Part shown: piece by piece, positions 22,534 to 34,884 of the stretch
Numbering within the stretch: position 1 is the stretch's first letter
How the letters are laid out: each line of letters opens with the position of its first letter
Program-made: the position numbers and the translations under genes
The notes under the pieces: generated by a model
Told to the model about the DNA's origin: nothing
The model's input: only the letters and a program-made list of their open reading frames with translations
The model's database searches: none
DNA from: Garcia nutans
Lineage: Eukaryota > Streptophyta > Magnoliopsida > Malpighiales > Euphorbiaceae
NCBI GenBank assembly: GCA_947685225.1
Contig: CANTUV010000072.1
Coordinates: forward strand, 9,920,001 to 9,984,000
DNA: 64,000 bases
Reading direction: 5' to 3'

Positions 22534-24605
22534 TGTGAGCAGGGATTTTTGCCCCCACTCCCATGTGGAATGGTTCTTGTGAACTTCGACATTGTTAGGC
22601 TCGGGGCCTTAGAGAACAAGGCCTAAAATCGGAGAAAATGGAGTCCCCACCTGCACGGGCGGGCAAAAAGAAAGGGGTGGATGACTCGATTCCTAAGGAA
22701 TTCCCAACCCGCTAATGGGTTCAGAAAGTTGGGTATGCATGGGGAATGTGAGCATGACCCAGCACCCCCACAGTGCCGGTTCATTGGAACCAGCCTCCTT
22801 TTTAGGTATATATATTATTAAATTCTTAAATATTATAAAATCATCCATACTACATGCAATTATCAAAATAAATCATCATTGTATTAAAATCAAAATAAGT
22901 TCAAACAAACAATAAATGAGCACCCATACAAGATGAAAACATGCCCTTACAATCATGTCCAATGTCTAAAACAAAATAAATAAGACACCCACCAAAAGGT
23001 AGAAACATGCCTTTTACAAGTTTATTAAAAAAATAAATATAAATATAAGGAAAAGAATAAAGCAAGGGAAAATAATATAATATATATGAAAATAATTAAA
23101 TAATTAAAAAGAAAATAAACAAACACATCTTAATATTGTCCTATTAAGGAAATATAGTGCACGACGACACGAGTCGCGCCTACAACAGTCCTGTTAGCCG
23201 ATTAGCAGACGGGAGTCAAGGGGGCAACGCCCCCGAAAGGTAAATGATTTGAAGAATAAGCTTTTCTGTGGAATTAAGGTTTTGCTAATGAAATTAAAAT
23301 TAAACATACAAAATTAGGATTTTACAACATGATTTGGATTACAAGACTAAATTAAAATATGCAAACTACAACTCTATGAGTTAATATTTAAACTAAGGTG
23401 TAAAATAAATGAATTAGGGTTTTAGATTTGTGGGAACATAATTGATGTATGAAATTAAATTCTGGATTAATCCTTAACAAAACCTAACCTAAAAGAGTTT
23501 ACAGACTCGCATGCACAATTTGGAAACACAGTGAATTAATAATAAAAATAATTAATATGATTAAATAGTGTTAGTTGATAGGAAATCAAACCTGCATTGT
23601 GGCTCCACCAAGTTTAATGTGATTGGACCAAGCTTTGTTTCATCACCTTCACCTTACAGAAGCTGGTGTCTGATGATGATACCACTTGGATCAAATTGAG
23701 TCTTGGTCGAACCTCATCAATTCGATAATTGCTTAGCTACTGCCTCTATATTTGTTTTTATTTTTCCTTTTGATTGCTTTCTGTTCTTCAATTGCTTTTC
23801 AGTCATCGCTCCTCTCTATATTTAATTACTATTCCTTTTGATAATCTCGTTGTTTAATAATTGTGGTTTCTAAGTTGTTAATTATTGCTGCTTTCTTTTT
23901 TTACTGATTGTTGCCATCTTCTGTCGGTCCTTAAAACCTATATTTATAAGAAAAGATTAAGTTAAACTTCATAAACCAGTATTAGTTTCCTGATTAAGCA
24001 TGGTTTTTTGAGGCATATCGAATAAAAATAATTTAAATTTTAGATAAACTATGACCATGTCAAACTAAAACCAACTGAATTCAAGGCTAAACCTGACCAT
24101 ATCCAATGAAAAACATCTTAAGCCAACACAGACTAGGGTCCATATGGAATTGGGAATGCCTTAGTTCGATATGGGCGTGTCCATATTGAACTGGGGATAT
24201 CCCAATTCGATATGATGTCCATATACTGGGCAAGTCTTAGTTTGATATGGATGCCCATATCGAACTAGGTTTGTCCTAGTTTGATATGGACAAAGTCCAT
24301 ATTGAACTGGTCCATGCCTAGTTCGATATGGACCATCCATATCGAACTGGACAGACCCAATTTGGCATGCATGATCCATTATCAAACCAAAATGACTTCT
24401 GAACCATTTTTAGGTTTTAAAACTTACTTTATGACCCTTTTAAAGTTTTAAAAATTAAATCAGAATCATTTGGGCCTTCATAAAAATTGGACCAATCAAG
24501 ATAAAAGCTTAAATTATATTTAAGCCATTAAGAATGGACCGATGAGTACTTAGGCCATCTTTAATTAGGTCCAAACTAGCTTAGGACCAAAATCAAGGGT
24601 CTATA
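22534..24605 (-). mobile_element. T2 5' LTR, 2072 bp
   Basis: On the minus strand it starts TATAGACCCTTGATTTTGG at 24605, where S1 has TGTAGACCC, so the terminal TG has decayed to TA. It ends CTCACA at 22534, directly before the primer site. Its right flank is GTATT inside the 5' LTR of P, so T2 inserted into P. The LTR contains the palindromic CCATATCGAA array at 24130-24390. Confidence 0.85.
24130..24390. repeat. Array of GTTCGATATGG / CCATATCGAAC motifs in Tat LTR
   Basis: About ten alternating forward and inverted copies of CCATATCGAACTGG-like words occur in 260 bases, so the strand can fold on itself repeatedly. T3 carries the equivalent at 60950-61140 with CATGGATGTTTGTCC spacers. Small frames reading through it are not genes. 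Confidence 0.75.
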
Positions 24606-24796
24606 GTATTTAACTATGGTATATGCATATTTATATATGTTCTTTTAAGTTTTGAACTATGAGTTAAACTATCTTTCTTATAAAGTGAGCAAGATTTTGT
24701 AAATGACAAGTTAGTGACATCCTCATGCCTTACTTGCATATCTTATATACTCGAGGGAGTGTATATTATATGTATGTAGAGTGTAAGAGTGTTACA
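24606..24796 (+). mobile_element. P 5' LTR, last 190 bases
   Basis: It aligns with the last 190 bases of the LTR ending at 53475, at about 90 percent by eye. It ends GTGTTACA at 24796, just before a primer site. The rest of this LTR was displaced by T2. Confidence 0.85.
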
Positions 24797-24803
24797 TTTA
24801 TTT

Positions 24804-24815
24804 TGGTATCAGAGC
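24804..24815 (+). promoter_or_regulatory. Primer binding site of P (initiator Met tRNA type)
   Basis: TGGTATCAGAGC lies seven bases after the LTR end. This is the standard initiator-methionine-tRNA site of many plant Ty3/gypsy elements. Confidence 0.92.
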
Positions 24816-24972
24816 CTAGATTTGAAATTCTCAACCTAGGTGGGTTTTTTTTTTAATGAGAGAAAAAGGAGATTTTAAAGTTGAATTTAAAGTATTATAC
24901 ATGCATATGCATTGGCTTTTGAACTGGTCTTTGATGTGGCAATAATTGTGGCGATTTCAGATATAGGTTGAG

Positions 24973-26187
24973 ATGGCATCTCATACACCTAGGTTTGATT
25001 AAGGTAGAGAAGAGAGTGTCATTGCAGAAGGACGTAGAGCTGGAGCTAGTGCTGAAATTGCTAGGGAGGCATCACTGCCTGCTAGACCAGCATTCTAAGA
25101 AGTCCCACCAGTCTAGATGCAGCAGATGGTGGATTTGTTATGTCAGGCCCCAGTTCAATAGCAACTGCTACTGACCCAAAAATATGATAATTTAAGGAAG
25201 TACGGGGCTACAAACTTCTTTGGTACTATTGATCCAGCCGTGGCGGAACAATGGTTGGACTGGGTAGAAAGAGTGATTATCCAGTTGCAGGCTAATCTAG
25301 CAGAAAAGTTTGATTATTCCTTATCCCTTATGCAAGGAGATACCTACTATTGGTAGAAGACTATTTCTGATGGGACAAAGCAACCTTTGGTATTAACATA
25401 TGATGATTTCTTAAAGGAGTTTGTGAAGAAGTACACTCCTCGGGAGTATAAAGCCAAGAAGAGGGATAAATTTCTAAACTTGAAGCAAGGAGATAAGTAA
25501 ATAGATGAGTATGAAAAAGAATTTCTTTGTTTGAGCAAGTATGTAGGAGGGATCTTGATTGATGAAGTAGATCGGTTTCATAGATTTGAAGAAGGTTTGA
25601 CGTCATCCATTATGTGCCAAATAGTAGTGGTTCAGTATGATGATTTTTCAAAGATTGTATCGGCAGCTCGGAAAGCTCAAGGACTTGCAGCTGTAGCTAG
25701 AGCAGAGGAGAGTCGAGTGAGGAGAGCCCAGATGGAGATGGGGTCTTCATCATTGAAGAGAGGTAGAGAGGGATATTCTCATATGTCTGATAGAGGCCAG
25801 AGATAGTTTGGTAGATCACAGCAGCAAAGGTAGAGGCCTACAGCTTTAGTAGCTAGCACACCGACCTCGAGTTCTTGGAGATCTCCACCTCTTACTTGTG
25901 CAGTGTGGCCAAATGCACAGAGGTGTTTGTTGGGGGACTGGTACATCAGATAGATGTTATGAATGTGGATCTCTAGATCATTTGATCATAGATTTTCATG
26001 AGCCATCAGATGACACACTAACTGAGATAGTGGGGCCTAAGCAGAGTGTTAGAGGAGGCTGAGGTGGTAGAGGTGGTGGCAGAGGTGGTAGCTTAAGATC
26101 TAGTCAGAAAGGAGATTTGGTATCAGTGAGTAGGCTAGAAGAGACTAGAGTTGCTCAGAGGTTTTATGTGATGTAAAAGAAACTAGA
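24973..26187 (+). pseudogene. gag: P gag pseudogene
   Basis: The start ATG at 24973 gives MASHTPRFD and then an in-frame stop. The retrotransposon Gag core is clear at 25195-25620 (KYGATNFFGTIDPAVAEQWL; DDFLKEFVKKYTPREYKAKKRDKFL; VDRFHRFEEGL). A basic region follows (RGREGYSHMSDRG). A decayed zinc knuckle lies near 25950-26000 (CYECGSLDHL, final His/Cys degraded), then a Gly/Arg tract at 26040-26090. Stops at several Gln/Arg codons (TAG, TGA) fit C-to-T decay. Gag would build the particle; this copy cannot. Confidence 0.88.
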
Positions 26188-28860
26188 ATCTTTGGATGTG
26201 ATAGCTGGTACTCTCTCTTTACTTGGCATATCTTTTTATGCATTAATAGATCCTGGATCTACTCACTCATATATTAGTGCATCCATCTTGCATGTGAATG
26301 ATGTGCATTCAGAATCATTAGGATTTGATGTATTAGTGGGTAATCCTTTTAGGCATAGTGTAGTGGTTAGTAGGGTATACCGAGATAGTCTGATAATGGT
26401 TCATAATGAGGAGTTTCTCGATGATTTGATTGAGATGCCCTTTAGGAACTATGATCTTATCTTGGGGATCGACTGGTTGTCTAGACATAAAGTGGTGGTT
26501 TATTGCCAGCAAAAGTGTGTTAAGAACACAAGATGGGAATGAAGTTATAGTGATGGGAGAGTCAAGATAGGTATTGTCTACTTTTATTTCAGTTATAACA
26601 GCTAGAAGAATGATCCAGAAGGAGTGTGAAGCTTATTTACCACATGTTGTGTATACTAGAGTAGGAAAGTCTAAGCTCGATAGTATTCCTACAGTGGCAA
26701 AATTTCCAGATGTATTTTCAGATGAGCTACTAGGATTGCCACCAATGAGAGAAGTGGAATTTGGTATTGATGTTATGCCACATGTGAACCCTATTTCTAT
26801 AATGGCACTTGCAAAGTTAAAGGAGTTGAATTGTTGGATAAAGGGTTTATACTCCCTAGTGTGTCGCAGTGGGGAGCACCGGTATTATTTGTTAAGAAGA
26901 AAGATGGTACTTTGAGGTTGTGTATTGTTTATCGGCAGTTGAATAAGGTAACCATCAAGAACAAGTATCCATTACCTCATATTGATGACCTCTTGGATCA
27001 ATTGAAGGGAGCAGCAGTGTTTTCTAAAATTGATTTAAGATCAGGGTATCATCATTTGAGGGTTAAAGATGTGGATGTACCCAAGACTTCTTTCCACACA
27101 AGGTATAGACAATATGAATTTTTTGTGATGCCATTTGGGCTCATGAATGCACCAACTGCCTTTATGGATTTGATGAATTGGATCTTCTGACCGTATTTAG
27201 ACTACTTTGTAGTGGTGTTTATTGATGACAATTTGGTGTATTTGCATTGTAAGGAAGATCATGATAGACATCTATAGATTGTGTTGCAGACATTAAGGGA
27301 GAAGCAATTGTATGCAAAGTTATCTAAATGTGAGTTTTGGTTGGATCAAGTAACTTTCCTTAGTTATGTTGTTTCGGCAGAAGGTATTAGAGTGGATCCA
27401 AGTAAAGTTAAAGCAATTTTGAATTGGAGTCCACTAAAGAATGTCGCAAAAGTTAGGAGTTTTCTGGGATTGGCAGGTTATTATCATCATTTTGTAAAGG
27501 TATTTTCTATGTTATCCATGCCACTCACCATATTACTTTGGAAAGGTGTGATATTTATGTGTACTGACCGATGCTAAGCGAGCGTTGAGCAATTAAGGGA
27601 CATGTTGACTCAGGCTTATGTTCTTACTATACCAGTAGAAGGTAAAGCATATGTGATATATAGTGATGCGTCACATAATGTTGTAGGGTGTGTATTGATG
27701 CAAAAAAGTAGAGTTATTACTTATGCCTCTTGGCAGTTGAAGCCTCATGAGCTGAATTACTCAACTCATGACTTTGAGTTAGCAGCTATTATTTTTGCGT
27801 TGAAGATTTAGCGACATTATTTGTATGGAGAGAACTTTTTTATTTATAAAGATCACAAAAGTTTGAAATATTTGCTTGTTCAAAAAGAGTTGAATCTTCA
27901 GCAAAAATGGTGGCTAGAATTAATTAATTATTATAATTGTTTGATTGATTATCATCCTGGCAAAGCAAATGTAGTTGCATATTCTTCAAGAAGGAAATCT
28001 ATGGTAGGGATTACGGTATATTCTCTCATGTTGCTTGTTGAGTTGAGAGCATTACAGGCCAACTTTGAGATTTGTGATGATGGTGCTCTTATGGAACAAT
28101 TATAAGTGAAGTCATTACTTCTTGACTAGATTAAAGAGATGCAAAAAGTAGATGTGAAACTTCAGAAAGTTGTAGTTGATTGCTATAATGGGGAGAGTAG
28201 AGATTTTCAAGTAAAAGAGGATGGTAGTTTATGGTATAGAAATCGGTTGTGTGTCTGTGCTGATGTTGACTTGAGAAAGAAAATTTTAGAGGAGGTGCAC
28301 TAGTCTTATTTTGCTAGGCATCCTGTAAGTACCAAGATGTATCAGGATTTGAAGCAGTATTATTGGAGGTCAGGTATGAAAAGAGACATAACAAAATTTT
28401 TGTCTAAGTGTCTTACTTTTTAGGAGGTAAAAGCTGAACATCAGGTTCCTTCAGGGTTGTTGTATCCATTGTCGGTGCTTGAATGGAAGTGGGATAAGTT
28501 ACTATGGTTTTTTTACTGGACTGCTTTTGACTCAGAAGGAACATTATACAATCTGGGTGATAGTTGATAAAATGATGAATTCAGCTCATTTCCTTTGGTT
28601 ATGATGGATTACTCCCTTAATAAGTTGGCGGAGATTTATATCATGAGATTATAAGATTGCATGGAATCCCAGTTTTAATAGTATCAGACTGAGATCCTAG
28701 GTTTACATCAAGATTTTGGAGGAGTTTGCAAGATGCTTTGGGAACTCGTTTGCACTTCAGTATTGCTTTCCATCCGGAGACAGATGGACAGTCTGAAAAA
28801 GTGATATAAATTTTGGAAGATATGTTGAGGGGTTGTGTTATTGATTTTACTAGAAGCTGA
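26188..28860 (+). pseudogene. pol: P pol pseudogene: protease, RT, RNase H, integrase (cut)
   Basis: Protease is at 26190-26545, with active-site ALIDPGSTHSYI. RT is at 26650-27570: LFVKKKDGTLRL, SKIDLRSGYHHL, VMPFGLMNAPTAF and the catalytic FIDDNLV at about 27220. RNase H is at 27600-28110: YVIYSDASHN, FELAAIIFALKI, IYKDHKSLKYL. Integrase starts about 28120. Its HHCC finger has lost the last Cys (CLTF plus stop where M1 has CLTCQ). The core breaks off at 28860 after the ILEDMLRGC region. Stops and shifts occur throughout. The missing C-terminal portion resumes at 49907 after a 21-kb block of later insertions. Confidence 0.9.
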
Positions 28861-30760
28861 TATAGAAATTTGTTGTTGTTGAAAAAGAATTCCTCCTTGC
28901 ACTTGCTTGATCCATTTTTGTATTTATTCGTTTTCCTTTTGCACTTGATGAATTTCTTGAAAAGAAACATAGTTTATGCTTGCATTTCTACTACTAGTAC
29001 TTCCTCTTCCATTGGTCTTAAACTGATCTTTATAGCGCCTAAGGCTGGTATCGATTTTCCACCAAGTGCGTTGGCCACCACGTTAGCTTTTCCTAGATGA
29101 CAATTTATAACTTAGCTGTTATTTCCAAAACTTGGGTTTACTTTCCTTACCATAAATTGAGATCCTCTTGGGTTGGCGGATATTTTAAACTTTTGCGTCT
29201 GTATAAATATAACACTTTTCTCCATATAAATCATATCTCCAAATCTTGAAAGCCAATACAATAATTGTTAATTCCAAACAGTTTGCCGGGTTATTATTAT
29301 TTTTTTTTCATAGGGTTTAAATCATCAAAAGACTTATGCGACTATTTTATCCTTTTGCATAAGCATATAACCTTAACCGATGTGTGAAGCATCACTATAT
29401 ATCACAAATTCTTTGTTGGACACGGGTCGTATGGGTATTGAAGCATTCGTTAACTTTTCCTTTAGTTTCTCAAGGTTCCTCTAACATTTATCAGTCCATT
29501 GGAGTTTGGCATTCCTTTGAAACAACCTTGTCATTGGGATGATAATAATGGAAAACCCTTTTATAAAATATTAATAGTACCCAGCCAGTCCTAAGAAGAT
29601 TCTTACTTCTATTACTATCTTTGGTGTTTTCCATTCCAAAATGGCTTTTGTTTTTTTAAGACCTACTTTAATGCCTTATGCTAATATGGTGTGTTCTAAG
29701 AATGTCACTTTTTCCAATCAAAACTCACATTTGTCATGTTTGACGTACAACTGCTTCTCTCGCAACATTTGCAATACTATGCAAAAGTATCAATCGTATT
29801 CTTCTTTGTTCCTTAAATAAACGAAGGTGTCATCTATGAACACCATTTACAAATTGGTCAAAGTATGGATGAAAGATATGATTCATTAAATCCAAGAATA
29901 CTACTGACACATTTGTGGGCTCAAAAGCATTACAAGGAACTTATAACGTCCGTATCAAGTTCTAGATGTAGTCTTTGGAATGTCTTTTCCTTTGATCCGC
30001 AGCTGCTGATATCCCAGTCGGTGATCTATTTTTTTTTTGAAAAGACCTTGGTTCCTTTAAGTTGGTCGAATACATCGTCGATGGATGGTAATGGATATTT
30101 ATCCTTAATCGTAAGCTCATTCAACTACTTATAGTTCACATATGACTTTAAGGATTTATCTTTCTTCTTGATGAAGAGTACTGGCGTGCCCCATGAAGAA
30201 ATACTTGGCCGTATAAGACCCTTGTCGAGTAGCTCCTATAATTGTGTTTTCATTTCTTTGGGTTCCGCTGGTACCATTCGGTATGAGGCAACCGACACCG
30301 GTGCAATTCCCGGATATACATTTATAGTGAATCCTACTTTTCTCTTAGGTGATAATCCAGGTAGCTTGTCTAAAGAAACATTGAGAAAATCACGCATTGT
30401 TGATACCTCTTGAATCTTTATCACATTCTTCTTTGCTTCCATAGTGCTTACCAAGTGTGCCTCACATCCGTTTGTATGGAACGCCTTGTTGTAACTGCTG
30501 CTGTTACGTTGTTTAGGTAATCGGCTCTCTTTCCTACTGCCGTCACTTCCTCCTTGTAGGGAGTATGAAGTGTTACTCTCTTTCTTCTTATAATCCACCA
30601 CTGTTTTATGCCTTGTTAGCCAATCCAATACCAACATTACGTCAAATTCTCGGAATGGTAACTTTATTAAATTTTCTGGAAATGCATTTTCATGTAACTC
30701 TATAGAACATTCTTTAATCACTTGGGTGTAACTACCTCGTCTCTTATCGGATTTATAACT
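28861..30760 (-). pseudogene. pol: M2 pol pseudogene, 3'-truncated
   Basis: A minus-strand chromovirus pol in many pieces. The protease region is at 30721-30500 (LPFREFDVMLVLDWL). The RT N-terminal part is at 30430-29870, and the thumb to RNase H region runs down to 29100. The RNase H end and linker are at 29100-28870 (GKANVVANALGGKS). The integrase is absent, because the frame stops where it meets P's integrase at about 28860. Decay is heavier than in M3, with stops every few dozen codons. Shared phrases place it close to M3. Confidence 0.8.
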
Positions 30761-32660
30761 AATGTTTCAAACTTAACATATCCTACTGGTAATTCTTCTA
30801 AGTTTTCATTGTGTAGGCTCTGGCTGGTGTACTTGAATTAAGCTAGTCAACGGTCTCTGATTGTGCTCTTTGAAAATTTGAATCACTTTTCTTTCCCCTG
30901 CTTCGGCCTCGGCCAAAAGCAAGCCGTGATTTTTCGGTCGATGCGGGTGCATTCACTTGTCTTTCTGGCAATTTACCCTAACACGATCTGGTGCCCCACA
31001 TTCCCAACATCCATCTATTAAATACCAGCATTCACTCTTATGTCTTCATCCATAGTGGTTGCATAGAGGAGTAATATATCCTTCAAATCTATATTTCTTT
31101 CATTTCCTCCAGTAATTTTTGAATTGTTACTTTTTCCTTTACCTAGTCCTTGGGTTGTTATTACTTTCATTCTTTCCTTTTTGATCTAATTTTAATTCTG
31201 CACTTTTTACCTCTTTGGTTCCTAATTTCTCTCTTTCTCTTCTCTCTCTTTTTTTTTTCCATCATTTCCTGAATTCATAAATCTCATATATCTTCTTCTT
31301 ATAATTTCTTAATTTTGATGATTACATTGGGGCATTTTCATGAGGAATCACAATACAGTGTTTTGATTAGATTTCGTCTAGTTTCTACTCATATGATCCG
31401 TCACCTACCCTATTAAGACTCACGGGATGGTCACCCATCATCATTGGTCGAGCACGGTTAACTCTAGTTTCCTGCTAAATTTCAACACGACAGTGCCGGG
31501 TCAGCAGTATCTTCTTAGTGCGCTTACTTCATCTGCTTATGTGAATATTGTACATGGGGTTGCTGTACATATTCTCTAGTGGCCGGACATGAGAATTTCT
31601 CATATACTTATTTCTGTTCACTCATCTTTGTTATCTAAGTTCTATCTATTTTATCTCTTACCGTCTGGTCTTAACATTTTACATACTTTTCTTTTATCCT
31701 CTTATTCTGTTCCTCTTTTTATTCCATTCTTCAAATTTCATTTTCTTATATACATTTTCATTTTTACATTCATATACGCCTATCTAACCTTCTCCTAGAA
31801 CCCCTTATAAGGACCCCGATATACTGGCTACGGATGTCTGGTGCCTTGAACCTCGACAGGATCCTTGACTTTGCGATCGTCGGCTTTACTGTGCAAAACT
31901 ATCTTCACTTCTAAACTTCTTCTCAACTTGTCAAAATCTTCCCAAGCTTTAAGTTTGTACTCTCTTTTGTTGCATATGTTGGTGTCTACTTCTCTAATCT
32001 ATGTATACCCTCTCAATACCTAAAACTTTCACAACTAATCTTGAAAATTCAAACACGTCCATGACTACTAATTGTACTTTAATTCCATTATTTAATCCTT
32101 CCAAAACCTTTGACGTCTTTCTTGCTTTGTTTCTATTATTTTCTTTGCATACTTACTGAGGCGGGTGAACTCTCTATCATACTCAGATACTGTCATTCTT
32201 CCTTGCTGTAGATATATAAACTCATTTCTCTTTGCGTTTAACTATGTTTTACCAAGTGTATGTTTCTTCTACCCAAAGGGACATGGCATAAATAAATCTT
32301 TTATCTGGCATGCATCTCAGTTGTTCCAATGCCCTACTGGTACTGTCCAAACAGTACTCAACTTCTTCAAATCCTTCTTCCCTACTAGCCTTAAATTCTT
32401 TAGCCCCATATTTCCTTAACTTCTCAATTGGGGACTTCCTTTCTCTTTTGGTAGCAACAGGTACCATTCTTGCCGTTTATTGCAATGGTACTGTCATCTA
32501 TCTTAAATAAACTTCGGGCCTTCCACAGCCACAGTTGCGGGTCGTGGCATAAGCCCAAGACCCATTTCTACATTTATGGGTACGAAAGCGTGTGATTCCT
32601 TCTCTTGATCTATAACTCTTTGTGATTCTGCCTCTTGCCACCTTATACCGTATACATATA
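30761..32660 (-). pseudogene. gag: M2 gag pseudogene
   Basis: The minus-strand N-terminal part around 32640-32520 reads EAESQRVIDQEKESHAF. It is followed in another frame by SPIEKLRKYGAKEFKASREE (32440-32360) and ALEQLRCMPDKRFIYA, which is the conserved start of the Gag core. Knuckle remnants lie at 31020-30960 (CWECGAPDRV). The middle (31100-32150) is badly decayed. The start codon is not certain. Confidence 0.72.
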
Positions 32661-32932
32661 TCGTGATAAGGATTAGCAGCTGGCTTGACTCAACACATTA
32701 ACTTTCCTATACGGCATGTACGTAATCACTATTAGATTTTCCTTTATCACATGTACCTCATATACTTATGTATTTATAATATTCTTTCTACTATACCGAC
32801 ATTTCATACCTAAATGATATATGCTCTCATTTCTTATCTGCTATAGGATATCCCATTTTACATTGGTAATGGCCACTCCCAACATAAAATGTGTATCCTC
32901 CTATGTTGAATTTTCCAGGACCGGCTAAACCG
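32661..32932 (-). mobile_element. M2 leader
   Basis: AT-rich leader between primer site and gag. It is short (about 270 bases) and has no counterpart of the ORF found in the M3 leader. Confidence 0.5.
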
Positions 32933-32946
32933 GTGCTCTGATACCA
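32933..32946 (-). promoter_or_regulatory. Primer binding site of M2
   Basis: On the minus strand TGGTATCAGAGCAC begins five bases after the LTR end at 32952. The next stretch includes CCGGTTTAGCCGG, a palindrome shared with M3. Confidence 0.9.
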
Positions 32947-33477
32947 CTAAATGTAACACCCCATCTTAGCCTACGTTTATAGACCAAGATGGACTGTTAT
33001 CTCATGGTGGTTGTGTCTTAATATTTTATTTAGCCAATTTTAAGTGCAGATTAAAAAAAAATTTGCTATAACCTCCCCTAAAAATGGAGGTCCCAAGTGT
33101 AGCCAAAACTGATTTTTTTGATTTTTGAAAACAATTTTGATCTCAATCAAACAATCGCCACACTCCTTAAACACTTCTATATTCATCACCCTTATATCCT
33201 CCACCAAATCCTGCACTAAAACTTTACACTTCTATACTTGCATACATAAGTGCTAAATCCAAATAAGATTTATTAGATTACTAGCAGTGTACGTGTTCTA
33301 GCTTTTCAGTATAATACATTTATTTGCTAGATCATACAAGCTTATGTACATGCCATATTGCTACAATCAATCATATCCAAACTCCTAACCAAAGTAGTAG
33401 TCAAGGCCAGCAGCGTAGGACATGCTGCAATCTCATCTCCTCGTTTAACCTACGAGTTTAGAGGGAAACTAAACTCG

Positions 33478-33493
33478 CTAAGCAATTGCTTAG
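33478..33493 (-). promoter_or_regulatory. Conserved LTR hairpin (M2)
   Basis: CTAAGCAATTGCTTAG is a perfect 16-base palindrome followed by TGGGTAC. It is equivalent to 1704, 47308, 55186 and 62835. Confidence 0.55.
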
Positions 33494-34074
33494 TGGGTAC
33501 TTAAATCATTGCAATAAATAAATAAAATGAAAGAATGATTTGAACATACATTTATATACTTTAAATAATTGAAAGGAATAAATACAAAACACAGAAGGTA
33601 AAAAGGCTTGACTGAATAATTTGAATTTAAATCATTTTTCTTGCTTTTATCATTTTGGTTGCTCTACTGGTTTAACAAAACATCAACGGATAAGGCACGG
33701 GTCATGATAAATATATCTCGTCATGGTGAGATATTACAGGATGATATGCGTCATGGTGCATATTTCATCATAATTCTTGCACACGTGCTAATAGCCATTG
33801 TTCTTTGAATCATTGATCATGTCATTGTAATCATCGGCCTTTAGCTGGAATATCATGTCATGTCATGAGCAGTACTGCAATATTAGTATGATGCATCATT
33901 GTTTAGATCATTTTTGTACTTGTTTTTAGTATGATTTTATGTGTGTTTTAGTTAATGTTTTGATTGATTTTTGTTTTAAGTTTGTTTAAATTGTTTGTTT
34001 TAGGTTTAAGTGCAAAAACTCCCTTGGATGATCAAAACAATCAAGAAAAATGAAGAAAGAGCATGAATCAAGCA

Positions 34075-34870
34075 AGACATGGCCAAGCCAAAGCAAGCAT
34101 GGCCATGTCCCTCAAAAGAATTCCAAGACAGTAGCTGACACACCCAAGAGACACGGCCAAGCCACTGGCCGTGTCTCACCCAAGGAAAAGAAATCAAGAA
34201 AGAAATAAAATAGAGGCAGAGCTTGACACACTCACAGACATGGCCATGTTTGTGAGTGTGTCTGATTGACATGGCCATGTCACTTGAAGCTTGGCCATGT
34301 CTCAATGTCTTGGCCGTGTTTCATCCTAAAATAGAGGTATTGGCCGTGTTTCATCCTAAAATAGCTTGACACACTCACAGACATGGCCATGTCTGTGAGT
34401 GTGTCTGATCGACATGGCCATGTCACTTGAAGCTTGGCCATGTCTCAATGTCTTGGCCGTGTCCCTCATCAAAAGAAGAAGAAACAAAAGAAAATTATGT
34501 GACACGGCCAAGCTAGACATGTCTTGGCCGTGTCTCTCATCAAAAGTGAAGAAATTGAAGAAAATTATGTGACACCGCCAAGCTAGACATATCTTGGCCG
34601 TGTCTCTCATCAAAAGTGAAGAAATTGAAGAAAAACAAGTGACACGGCCAAGCTCCACATGTCTTGGCCTTGTCCCTCAAGAAATCAAGTCCAGAAGCGA
34701 ACACGGTTATGAGACACGGCCAAGCCACTGGCCGTGTCTCACCAAAAGAACAAAGAAAAGAAAGAAACAAAGAAAAAGGCAGTGAAGGACACGACCAGCA
34801 AGCTTGGTCGTGTCCTAAAGAAAAATGAGAGACACAGCCAAGCCAAATCAAGCTTGGCCGTGTCACTCTT
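34075..34870. repeat. Hairpin array in A1 LTR copy a
   Basis: Some ten inverted repeats with arms GACACGGCCAAG/CTTGGCCGTGTC or GACATGGCCA/TGGCCATGTC, and loops of roughly 2-20 bases. Several arms are perfect over 12 bp, for example 34500-34535. Loops and spacers differ, arms are conserved. Frames of 63-108 codons read through the array in both directions; they are by-products of the repeats. Confidence 0.85.
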
Positions 34871-34874
34871 AAAA

Positions 34875-34884
34875 TCTATTTAAG
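34875..34884 (+). promoter_or_regulatory. Candidate TATA box, A1 LTR a
   Basis: TCTATTTAAG lies just after the hairpin array and before GCTCTTTCGCACGACAG, the usual position of the LTR promoter. Transcription was not tested. Confidence 0.5.

Larger units (their letters stand above)
19989..23378 (-). repeat. Threefold tandem array of LTR end plus 5'UTR (T2)
   Basis: Three direct copies start at CTATG at 19989, 21118 and 22247 and end at CTATG at 23374, with periods of about 1129, 1129 and 1127 bases. Each unit holds about 270 bases of 5' leader, the primer site complement, and the last 840-850 bases of the LTR. The join is CTATG: the leader has AACTATGCCAATTAC and the LTR has CTCTATGAGTTAAT, so the duplication formed at a 5-bp shared sequence. 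Copies 2 and 3 share variants that copy 1 lacks. Only copy 3 continues into a full LTR. Confidence 0.93.

Noticed and set aside
24161..24385. 74-codon minus frame with repeated YxTRxxP-like words
   Set aside because: Translation of the palindromic LTR array; no conservation in T3 at 60933-61133 beyond the repeat itself.
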